A stretch of DNA of 22,196 nt. Source: Paramacrobiotus richtersi (taxonomy: Eukaryota > Tardigrada > Eutardigrada > Parachela > Macrobiotidae). The DNA lies in NCBI GenBank assembly GCA_034698045.1, contig JAQGAU010000980.1, forward strand, positions 1 to 22,196, read 5' to 3'. The notes under the pieces were generated by a model. That model saw only the letters and a list, made by a program, of their open reading frames with translations, searched no databases and was not told where the DNA came from. Positions 11,387 to 22,000 of this stretch are shown one piece after another. A program made the position numbers and the translations under genes. Position 1 is the stretch's first letter; each line of letters starts with the position of its first letter.

Positions 11387-11467
11387 TCAAAATTAATATG
11401 TTAACGCATACACAAACGAGCTTTCTCTTTCTGTACAGGAGTATAACATTTATGCAAAACTGATTAA

Positions 11468-11803
11468 CCAGCAAATCGGTCCTCACGGAAATCAACCGAG
11501 AGAAACTGCACAAAAAAATTTAAGAGTCACCAGTTGAGTTACGTCGGAATTTGCACACAGTGTGGAACCACAAACAGCACTACTTCTAAGCCACTGTTCT
11601 ACGGCTTCGAAGTTGTTCAGTGGACTTTGGACACCGCTGTGCGTCAAACGCTAACAGGCAGAATACCCGAACCCGGGATATTGCCTAATGTGCTAATCAG
11701 GGATGAAAATGGTATATATACATACTTAATTGAAACTCGGCTGTGCATGCCGGATCCTACCCTGGATCAAGAGGATAATCCGCCGATCCTTATCCCTCGG
11801 TAA
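11468..11803 (+). CDS. Unassigned open frame, no ATG, possible exon
   Basis: The frame is open for 112 codons from an AG at 11469-11470 to a TAA at about 11803, and contains no suitable ATG. Composition is near-exonic from 11590 on, with a proline- and acid-rich C-terminal part (contains PDPTLDQEDNPP). I recognise no domain. A CxxC pair (CTQC) lies near its start. Copy F of the 20-bp motif is inside it and is translated as KPLFYGF. It may be an internal or terminal exon of an unknown gene, or chance. Confidence 0.25.
   Translation, partial: PANRSSRKSTERNCTKKFKSHQLSYVGICTQCGTTNSTTSKPLFYGFEVVQWTLDTAVRQTLTGRIPEPGILPNVLIRDENGIYTYLIETRLCMPDPTLDQEDNPPILIPR
11588..11608 (-). repeat. 20-bp dispersed motif, copy F
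   Basis: AAGCCACTGTTCTACGGCTTC on the plus strand, a variant of the TACTACGAC subfamily. Confidence 0.55.
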
Positions 11804-12804
11804 CGACTTGAGTCACTCGATCATCCGGGCTGGACCGGGCTATTACCAGCCGAATTTTGTCTTTTGTTACTAACAATTAACTTGTCTTACTTTTTTCTGT
11901 GAATTTTAAAGAAAACTTTTATCAGTTGTCTGGTTATCTGGTTATCTGGTCAGTTATCTGGTCAGTTGTTGCACATATTTTTAGCGTTTGTCTCGTAAAA
12001 TATTTAATGTTTTATTTTTCCGAATGTAGTATTTTATTGTTGATAATGCTTGCACCTTTTTCCTTGCATTTTTGAAAATTTTTAAAATATTGTTTAATAT
12101 GGCTGGTGAGTTTTGCAGGTGTTTCTGACTTTTATTTCGTACAGGATTTAATTTTTCATTTTGTTTTCTGTTACTATACTTTTGACATCTTCGTGTAATT
12201 TTTTCTGTAATTTTTTAGAATATTGTAAGATTATTTTTAACCTGTCTAGGTAATTTTTGATGCATTTTTAACTTTTATTTCTTACAACAGTCAGCTGTTT
12301 ATTTTGCCGGATGTTGTTTCGTTATTTGTAATTGTTTTTAATGGTCCATTTTTTAGGTGAATCTAATCCTTTATACGACATGGCTCGGTTCGACACTTCA
12401 CATATTGGTTGTGTTTTTTGGTTGGATCAGCAGAATTCACTAGATGTAACACAATACTTGCCCTGTTTCTTTTACAAATGATTTGCAGGAATAACATTCT
12501 TATGTTTATCACGAGTCATACAGTAATATATATGCTGGTCGAGCGTTTCGCTGTTGTAGCAATACAGTCATCGCATTTTATTTTGTTTAGCTGATTTCAC
12601 GGATTGAGTGTTGCTTCTGTTCTTCTTTCTTGATGGTCTGTATTCGAAGTTGCAGAAAGGAAGAAGATTGTATAAAAATATAAATAAGAATACATAAAAA
12701 ATACAGTTTCGAAATATAAGTACGTATACTTCAGTGCACAGATCACGTTCCACTGAGTGATAGGTTTCGCTTCAAATCACTCTATTCACTAAATATAGTA
12801 AGTT
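11804..12804. other. AT-rich intergenic downstream of the papilin-like gene
   Basis: The sequence is T-rich on the plus strand, with no convincing gene. A small tandem array lies at 11925-11970. Confidence 0.4.
11925..11970. repeat. Tandem array of GTTATCTG / GTCAGTTATCTG
   Basis: Four or five imperfect 8-12 base units built on TTATCTGGT, consistent with replication slippage. Confidence 0.6.
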
Positions 12805-12810
12805 TTTATT
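12805..12810 (-). terminator. Candidate polyadenylation signal of the papilin-like gene
   Basis: TTTATT on the plus strand is AATAAA on the minus strand. It is the first AATAAA downstream of the last candidate exon, about 185 bases past the later of its two possible stop codons. Confidence 0.4.
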
Positions 12811-12989
12811 GTTGAGCACGCAAAATTAAAGTTAACCATATTTCGTGTCAAACTATCAAAATACCATGATAAATCTGTAAATGCATTTACAAATGGAAAA
12901 ATGCCCGAAACAAAGTGGGATACAAAACACGACAAGCAAAATAAAGAGACAGACCGTGAATTACGCTAGAAAATGTCCTTCAAATGGGC

Positions 12990-13045
12990 GTTAGAGGAAG
13001 TGCACGGGTCGCAGCGAGCGCTTCAGCGAGAGGTCAGTGGGGCGT
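12990..13045 (-). CDS. Candidate last exon of the papilin-like gene
   Basis: A good acceptor (pyrimidine-rich tract ending TTGTTGTGCAG) precedes a GC-rich patch of about 55 bases, isolated in AT-rich DNA. In the phase left by the WAP exon (one base carried over) it gives a six-residue tail ending at a TGA at 13023. In the next phase it gives PTDLSLKRSLRPVHFL and a TAA at about 12991. The first AATAAA follows at 12810-12805. It is placed by position and splice signal only, with no domain homology. Confidence 0.3.
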
Positions 13046-16000
13046 CTGCACAACAAGAGCAAAAGATAGATGATTGTCACTGTTTATGTATATCATTATC
13101 GCTTATTTATTTATTATTATTTTATCATATAATTCCCAATTAATTATTCTGATTTTTTTATCATTTTTTATTATTTTTTATTAATTATTTTTTATTATTA
13201 TTTTGACTTCTAATTACTCTCATCATTTTTATTGTCGTTTTGCTCCACATTGACAGATACTTTTCGTAGTGCGTGAATTCCTTTATGTTGGGATGTTTTT
13301 TATTTCAGCTATTATTTCGATTTTCTTAAGTAATTTATTAATAGAAAATAATGCATTCAATGAAACCCAAATCTAGGCAGGGAGATGTAACGTACGTTTT
13401 AGCAAAATTATATTACACTATTTATTTTAACTGTCAGACTGAAACTGACTTTTGCAGAAAAACGTGTGATCCACCGAACACAAGCGGTAACACATATGCA
13501 TAGTGCGTAAACTGAACTGTTGCGGAATCCGCATTTATTGTAATGAAGCATTTTTTTGAAGTTCTTAATCGTCCATTGTACTGTAATGTCAAACAAGAAC
13601 CGGTACAGTATTATCCTGCTCCGATCCTATGATTTAATTAACGATTTTGCTCGATCAGATAAGCAAATTCTCAGAACTATAGAAGATGGATTTTACAGCT
13701 GGATTTTCAAGTAATTCCGACTATTCTGAGGAGAAAAACAAGAACGGCTCGTTAGTTTCTAGGGACAGAGGAATCAACCTTACGAATCAGTCTTATTTGT
13801 TAACTTTCGGAAAATTTCTTGATTTCAAACGTTCAAGGCCTTTAAGCTACTTCTGTAGCTACGTTTCCAACAGATTAGGATGCCTACGAAGATATGTAAG
13901 TACAGACAGCACAAGACACACTATAAGTAACGAATTCGAGGAACAAACCAAAAGTTATATACTGCAATTATATTCAAATAACAGTGACACTATTAGCTCG
14001 ACACCTACGTTGGCCTTCGGGAGCCGGCTGCGGTTCACGCGCCACCGGACCTTCAGGGTAGACGGGAGATGGATGGGGATCACTGGGGTCATACGGTGGA
14101 TGATGCTCGACATGTGGATCCACCGGGGGCTGTTCGCCTACAATAACATCCACCCAGATGAGTTCCTACTGGACTCGATATGGATTATGTTGACGGATTA
14201 CCCAGTTCGACGGGAGTCATACACGCCGTGCCGCAGCCGTTATATTACAGCACTTCTGCTGACCGTGACACTCGTTATCACTACCGGAAGCCCGATCACA
14301 TGTGCCCGGAGGAATGTCATCCAATCGCGGACAGGTGTCAGCTTTCTCCACTGCAAAACATTACGATAAACATACCTATTACACCATTACATGTACATGA
14401 TATTTGGTTTCAGTTTTCAGTTTTGACATAACTGCAGTAGTGGTCTTTAGCGCCCACTTCGTTGTACCACATTCCCATTGAAGTTTTGTGTTTTAAATTA
14501 CGCGACGTACTTGATATACATACATCTCTAACTGACTCACTACACATAGTAAACAAACAGGTATGTATCGCGCAATTCTTTTAACGTGATACTATTCTTG
14601 TTGAATTTCAGCATGAAAAAAATGTTGTTTTTTTATTTTTAAGGAATTTTTATCCGGCTAGTTCGTTTTCGTGCCTGCTGGCGTGCTTAAAACCCATGGA
14701 AATGCAACGTATAGCCACTAGTCTACGGCTGTTCACAATTTTTTCAATGCATGTAATTACCTGCACATCCACACTTTCGGATAACGCTCTTATAGTGGGA
14801 AATTACGAAAGTTTATTAAAAGGTATAAAAATTAGTGCAGATAAATCAAGGAATATAACTGTCACGGTTAATATGATACAAGTCGGAAACGATATTAACA
14901 TTATTTCTCTAATTGTAATTCTGCCTAATTCTGTATTTTTCTTAAACGGTCGGTTCACTGGTAAGCGCAACGTTTGCAAGTTAATTAGAAATTTTTAAAT
15001 AAAATCCATCGCACTGACACAACTATCTTGCATCGTGAGGTGCGAGTTCCAACAAACTCTCCATTGGGCAATGCACGGTACATGTCGCGTATGCCAGGCA
15101 CTGAATATCCCGACAGGGTTCCACACAGCGACAAGTCGGATATGATCATACGAACTGGGATCGTTCTCGAAACCGTACAAGCATTGGAAATCACATATAT
15201 GTTCTTGCTGGACAACGGACACCACTGTAAAACCAACTCTTTTTTGTAACGATACTATACATTTGTATGGAAGTATGTACATTGCGCGCAGAACCTTTCG
15301 CACTGCTCCGTCGTGTGGAATTGGTTCTGACTGCCGCCGCATCTCGTGTAGATGAATAACAGACACTTCCCTTGGGAGATCTCGTAGTGCTTGACGTTCA
15401 TCGCACGCACCGGCATCCACGGGCATACTGCAGATGGCTGTTGAAGGAGAAAGTGAACAATCTTCAGTTTTGACAAGTCAGGTTGATCAACAGATGTGTG
15501 TGTTACTTTTAATCAAAACTTGGAAAAGTAGGTAAGATGATGATGTAAAACGTTCGAATACAGTAAACTGCACTGTGGCGAACTTTGGTGAAGAGATCAG
15601 CTGAAAGCGAAGACCAAAAGCACAGAAACATACAGGAAGCACACGAAATCATCAAAAATATTTATAACTGTTCGATTTCAACTTCGGTCTGTTACTGTTA
15701 CGACTAACTATGTTAGGTCAGTGAAAAAATGCAAATGGAAGCGGTCGAGGAAGATTCCGAAGCGATACACAGAAGAAATAACCGAAAAAAGACCCAAACA
15801 ACAAACTAACAGCGTAAGAAACGAAACGAACGCAAAACACACAAAAATAGTCAGAAAAAGCGCCCAAACAACATACTAACAGTGTTAATGAGGAAATGGG
15901 AACGTTTGTCTTCGTCGCTCTGGAAGCGATTCGAATGGCCCTGGCAGCCGCCATACTGGAACGGCAGACACCGTCGTTCGTCCTTGTCAAAGTAGTATAC

Positions 16001-19000
16001 GTTGAGAAGGGCCGTGGCAGGGACCGACCACTTTGGACAAATCACAGTTATCTATTCGAAAAACAAAGAGATGTAGTGTTAGAATTGAGCTAAATGGCCT
16101 AGAATGTAGTTCTTTTCATAGTTTACGACGGTGCGCGGCTGCTGCTGGATATAACTGGCGACGTTAACCTTTCAACGAAAAAAGATTCTCTCGTAAACAT
16201 CAAGTGTTCGAAACCATTCGTAAACGTTACGGTTCCTTCGAATTAATTCTGTTATAGTGAAGAAAAAAGAACTCAGGGTTTCTTTTTTAACTAGTCATTT
16301 ATCAGATAATGTGATCATCCATCGAGACCGCTTATACACATAGCCAATGCACTACGATTTCACACTGTAGGGCACAAGGTCCCATGCAACCCTGTTTAAA
16401 CCCATTATGCCCATAACGATATCTGTAGAAGTGCAGATGACTATAACAACGTTGACTATAACAACCAACACCCAATACGAGTTGCGTATTTTGTTCGATT
16501 GCATACTAAACTCTTCAGTTTCACATTTGGACCGTGGTCACAGATCTAGAGGCCATTTTAAGCGAACAGACTAAACGAAAACGATTAAAACGGACCGGAA
16601 ATCAGTAATTTAGACGTGCTCTCTGTAATACAACGTTTAAGGGTTGCAATCCATGCCTTGTGCGGTGCCGCAGTCATTAAGACAATGCAACTGCGTCTCA
16701 AAGTTGTTCGCATTCCCCTCCGCACGCCGAAAAGAAGAACCGCTTGCACACCCCATCCGTGCTATCATAATGCCATCGCGGCAGACATCGCTCACACGTT
16801 CCACGATCACTCGGCAGGAAACAATGCGCCACGGCCGGGTTGACGGTGGGCCCCTCGGTGGCGACGTCCGGAGGCTGGAGGTAGCACTGGCACTCCTGGT
16901 TGGTCCCGAGGCGGTTCTCGTCGCCGTTTCAGCCCGTGTAGATCAAGGGCTCGCAGCTGTAGCGGTCGAAAGAGAACTGGGATAGTATTCCTTGCAGTCG
17001 CCTCCGGCACGCTCAAGAGTGCAGATATCCGCTGCAAAGAAGTGCGTTGATCAAGAGTTTGTTGATACAGTGTTGTTGCTGCACGTTAAATGAAACTCCA
17101 TGTCACTGGGCAATCGCCTCATACCAGGCGCTTTCATGAACAGCCTTCTAGCCGTTCACGAAAGCCAATACCTGTGGTGGTTGCCCCAGAGTCCAAGCTG
17201 ATTCAATCAGAATACGAAAGTTATAAGGAATCTAGTCCTTGTACCAGAAAGTACGATTCCCAACTACAAAACCTCTCGTTTTTCTTACCTGGTCGAGGTG
17301 CTTCGCCTCCCGGTTCCCCAGTTTCCCCGCCATGCAGCACCGCATTTCTAAAGACACTGATCTTCGGACGTGAATCTGCAATAGTCGACACGTGCTATCG
17401 CGTGACAACTCGGTAGAATGCGGAGTTTGCTCCGTTACGTGTAGGTGCCATTTGTTTACCTGTTTCCATTTCCGCCACTTCAGCTGTAGAATTACTGATT
17501 GCATCGACCGGTGGCCTTATCAAAGTACGACCGCACAACCTGCCCGGGGCCTTTGCCTTGACGCACGGGCTGCTGGCACACATCTGTCGAAGAAAAAGGT
17601 TTCCTTGGTTTTAATACGATACACACGATGTCTTAAATAAATCGCAGGAATGAATAGAATCTTCGACTCGAACACTTGGAACATGTCCAGCTGGCTTAAT
17701 ATTCATCGTCTTTTAAAGCCTAACAGTTCGTCCCCAGAATTACTTCGATCTGTATACAATTTTACAAAAAGAGTGGAAAGGTTGAACAATCTGAATTCGA
17801 CGCGAATCTAGTAACTCTGCTGTACAATTTGAACATAGCTTGAGTATACGTTAAAATTGCAACGCACCATAAAGCCACTGCACTACGATTTCGCAGTATG
17901 AACAACTAGCCGCTTAGCCAACATGCCATCTTCAATTTGACAATAGACACTACAAATGACTCCATCTAGTGCGGCCATTTCGACAACTGCACACTTCCAC
18001 AATTTAAAACATTGATGATCCGCAAACAAAACCATCGTACTATACCATACAAAGATTTCAGCACAAGCAGCAACTTGTCACAAACTTATCAGACAAAATA
18101 TTTACGGGAAATCACCTGAAAGGTAGTCCTAATCAAAACCCTAAAACATTTCTGTGAAAATCATCACATTCTTACCTGGAATAGCCGTTTCCACACACCG
18201 CTCATTACAATCCTCCCGACTCTCAAACCGATTATCATTCCCCAGACATCCTCCATAATGGAACGGCAGGCACTCCCGTACGTCCTTATCATAGTACCAC
18301 ATGCGCAGATTCTGATTCCAGAGTCCGTGTACCTTGTGGAGGTTGCAGACGGCCGTACCGACCGAGTGGATGCATTCTCCTTGGCATTCGACCTCGGAAT
18401 CGAACTGCGACACACAGAGACAGTGTCAAATGGCAGTCGAAAGCATGGGGAATGTCGGCTTACCCTGTTGTCATTCCCGTCGCATCCACCGTACCAGAAC
18501 CGATTGCAGTCGCCGTACTCAAAGGCATAATGCCATTTGACGCTGTAGTTGCGGCAGGTACCTTGGTCCGAGTACATCTCGCAGTCTAACGAAAAAATAA
18601 GATAAAGAAACTATCAATTTCATATTTCCATTAAAATCTGAATTCTTTAGTTCATTATTAACCCTATTCGTATTCTAATGAATTTTCTTAGCAGTTCAAC
18701 AACGAAAATTAAATGTTAACTACACTGTGTAACTACCGGTATCCAATGAAGAGAAAATGGCATGATAACATCATCACGGTTGATGATCAACCGGATTGTG
18801 GTCCGAATACAAACCCATAAAGACGGCGTTTGCACAGCGTGTACACAGTGTATGTTTACGATTAATATCATAAGATATCATATGATTGTATATGTTCGCA
18901 AATGATTGAGTAGCTTCAAATTCGAACCATTTCTGTATCTGTAGTACGTTTGAAAAGTTCGATACTGTCCGAAATGGTCAAAGTTGCCCAAAAATGGACC

Positions 19001-22000
19001 TTACTTTGCTTGGGCATTTTAGTATGCGGACACTCCTCATAACTCGGTCCACTCGCGAACGTCATCCCATCCGGACAGCACCCATGATACCTACTGGCAC
19101 AATCCGCCTCCGGACACCCATCTCGCTGCGGACGCAACGCCTGCGTTTGTCCATTCTCACAACACCCAGACTCCGTCGCCGCGCACACTCCTTTCGGCCG
19201 GGGTTCCGTTTTCTCGGGTAATAGTCTCGCCCTCCCGACAGGGCACTTCGTCTTATCGGCCGGAGCGGGCGTTCGCCCATCCGGACAATACCCGTGCTCC
19301 GATGCCTCGCACTCAATATCGTCGCACCCATAATCGCCGGGGCCGAGGGCGGCGGTGGTGTTATCGGGACAACAGCCAAAGGGGGATGCGTCGTAGTCGC
19401 GGCGACGTCGGTACCGTTGGCGGAATCAGTGGTAGTGCGTAGCATGGGCTGGGAGCGGAGGGGCTTGCGTTGGATGGGGAAATGGCCAGGTCCTCGCCGA
19501 GGGTGGCGTTGTCGGAGGGGGTTGCTTCTGTTGAGACCATGTCTTTCTCGTCCAGATCCTGAGAAAAGGGAAATATTTGGGTTAACTCTGGTATCGGTGC
19601 TTTACATAGTGTCTACGAATGCTGAAGAAACGCTTCTTCAAAGCTTTCTTGGCCTCGAGCAATTTCTTTCATGTTTATTTTAAAAATGTTTTTTTTTTGT
19701 TTTATTAAGATATTTTGTTTTATAATTTTGTGGTTTACTTTATGTTGTAAAATGTCCGCTTTGTAAATTTTCAAGCTCGTTAACAACCTTCCCCGATAAT
19801 TTTCGAAAGACCTGACTCTAGCATTTCGCACAGGTAATTCTGCCAAGCTTTTCATATTTGGCAGCTGCCAGCATTCGAAATACATGATACAATTATTTTA
19901 AAATTCAGAAATTAAAAGCAAGCCTATACATCTTGACGTGAATTTACAAGAAAAACCTATGACATCATGCATAAAATATTTACCAAGCTATCGGTCGTAT
20001 CCGCCGCATTCGCTTCCGTCCCGTGCAAATCCAGCGTGCCGTTATTGTCTATAGGGAACATGGGCCCCGATTTTAACCGCCTAGTCCGCGATTTACTGGC
20101 ACCCGGTTCCGCCCCATCCGTCGCGTTACAACCTGTTCCGTACGGTCCATCGGCTCCCGTAACGTGTTATCCAGGCAACAACCGTGCTCCGCGTGAGCAC
20201 ATGGAACACCGGCGTCGATCCTTCTGTAGCTCCCAAACATCCCTCTAAAAAAACCATTTTTCAAAATTTTTGGGAGAAAATAACTGTCAATTGAAATTTT
20301 TTTTTCAAACTTCAAAAACAAATTTTACGAACCATTTTTCACAAACTTTAATAAGTTTCAAAGTTCCTTCCGTTTTTTTATACTATTAATTTCATTTATT
20401 AATTAAGCAATAAAGAAAGGTAACAACATGAAATTGTACATGTATAAAGATAAAAAGTAATTACGAAAATAAATTCAAAAAAATTACAAATGTTGATAAA
20501 TTGTACAAAACGAGATATTGTTGTGGAAATGTGGAGAATTTCAGTGGAAAGGTCATCCTGACCTTTATCGCATGGCTGCTCGTTGCAGTCTTCAGAGACG
20601 CTGGTTTCTGTTCCTTGTCACAGCTGGCCGAGTCCGCGACACTTTCGTTCTTCAGACAGATGATATTGCAACGTTTAGAGCCACCGCCGCATTTCTGTGT
20701 ACACTGCGAACCAAACCAAAATGATCAAAACAACGGATACGTATCAATAAACAAAAAAGTATGGGACGTTGTAATTTTTTTGCTTATGCAATATGCATTA
20801 CGTAAACAATTGCAAGATTAAAGAACACTGTGACCCCGTACAAACCACTGTACTACGACTTCTCTGCATTGTGTACTCTGCCAAAGACTGACAACTGCAT
20901 TTCGAATATTATAGAACATGTGTCAGTAATTTATTAATTCTGTTTACATGATAACTAAAAATTCGAATCACATTTAAAATTCAAAGTGAAAGCCACAGTT
21001 AATTTGCTTATCAAATAATACCCGGAAAACAGCAAGCCACTACACTACGATTTGCCTTACAGATCACACTGACACACAGCTGAACGTACCGGCATCCATG
21101 GCCCACCGAACCACAATCCATCACACGCGAAAATTCTCTTGCAGTTGCGCTTCTCATCCAGCTTCTTGTCGGCCTCACATAAACCATTACTGTCTCGGAC
21201 GACCTGGGTGGAGTTTCTGTTGCCGATGGTGCCGCAGAATACTTCCCGGGTCTGTACTCCTTCACCACAGCTGGCTGAAAACTATAAAAAGCATGTAAAA
21301 AAATGAAAGCAAGATTACTAACTACAGAATATTTCAGTACAAAGAAAAAAATCAAAATGCCACGGACAAAGTTTTAAACTGCTAATAAGAACATTCAGGA
21401 ACTGAAGAAAAAGATCAGTTCGGTAATAAAAAATTGACGCGTCCTGAGGAGACTTTCTTCTAATAATCTGCTTTTTTTATAATTTTTTATTATTCTGATT
21501 TTAATTCTTTTTTAAATTTTCTTTTAATTTTAAATATTCTTGAAAGATTTTATTTTAAATATTTTTTAAATTGTCCACCTGTTTTTGCAATATGATGTAC
21601 CGCATCGATGCTTCGTCATAATTAATTTTGTCTGCTTTCCGATTTACGTTTATCACGTCGACAACACTATCACCCAATTTTTAAAAAAATAACATTGACA
21701 AAATTACAAAAATGCAAATAATGTCAATAAGACATAAAAATTATCTCAAAGAATTCGGCACTTTAAAAAGTACAGCACTGATAAAACTGGTTCGTTTCCT
21801 CAGCTTACTCTGCTCCATTCTGTGGAGAACCACATCGCTGCACAGGGCGATGCACTGGCGCAAGCGTCGAATAAGTCCGGTTTATTGGCCGACGTGCACA
21901 TGGACGACGGGTAGACGGTGCCGTTCTCGGAGGTGCACACGGCACGACGGGTTCGCTGGCTCTGACCACAACTGTTGCACTGTATGAAAAAAGAAGAACG

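Larger units (their letters stand above)
9080..11467. other. AT-rich intergenic DNA with small unassigned frames
   Basis: The plus-strand frame 9107-9322 (71 codons from an ATG, starting 28 bases after the MITE) has a balanced composition but no recognised domain. Other frames in this stretch are shorter or low in complexity. No tRNA, promoter or gene is supported. Confidence 0.35.
20704..21089 (-). other. Intron between the second and third TSP1 exons
   Basis: 386 bases, donor GTACGT, acceptor GTTCGCAG. Holds copies B and C of the 20-bp motif. Copy B begins only 37 bases beyond the donor. Confidence 0.65.

Noticed and set aside
13090..13250. TTATTATT-rich stretch considered as a matrix attachment region or transposon
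   Set aside because: Low-complexity AT sequence with no further structure to support a specific call.
13896..14369. Continuation of the 227-codon plus-strand frame through 14369
   Set aside because: From about 14009 it is the antisense of the WAP and proline-rich exon, whose cysteine pattern and splice sites are clear on the minus strand.
14180..14431. Plus-strand frame containing CPEECHPIADRC, at first sight a cysteine-rich domain
   Set aside because: It is the reverse strand of the WAP domain; the minus-strand reading (CPRLDD...KCC) fits a known family.
16644..16985. 113-codon plus-strand frame
   Set aside because: Antisense of the Kunitz 4 and 5 exon.
16929..17494. A variant genetic code in which stops are sense codons
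   Set aside because: TAA, TAG and TGA all appear inside damaged domains but not inside the intact exons, and indels are present as well; decay or sequence error explains this better.
18898..18930. B-box-like GGTTCGAATTT on the minus strand
   Set aside because: No A-box at the right distance and no foldable tRNA arms.
19062..19683. Long plus- and minus-strand frames in the GC-rich lagrin exon (19062-19445 minus, 19294-19683 plus)
   Set aside because: Shadow frames of the true repeat frame, which contains the GCCPDG motifs.
21241..21281. Acceptor TTTTCAG|CCAG for the second TSP1 exon
   Set aside because: It puts the TSP1 sequence out of phase with the previous exon; TTTATAG|TTTTCAG keeps the frame and gives FSASCG.
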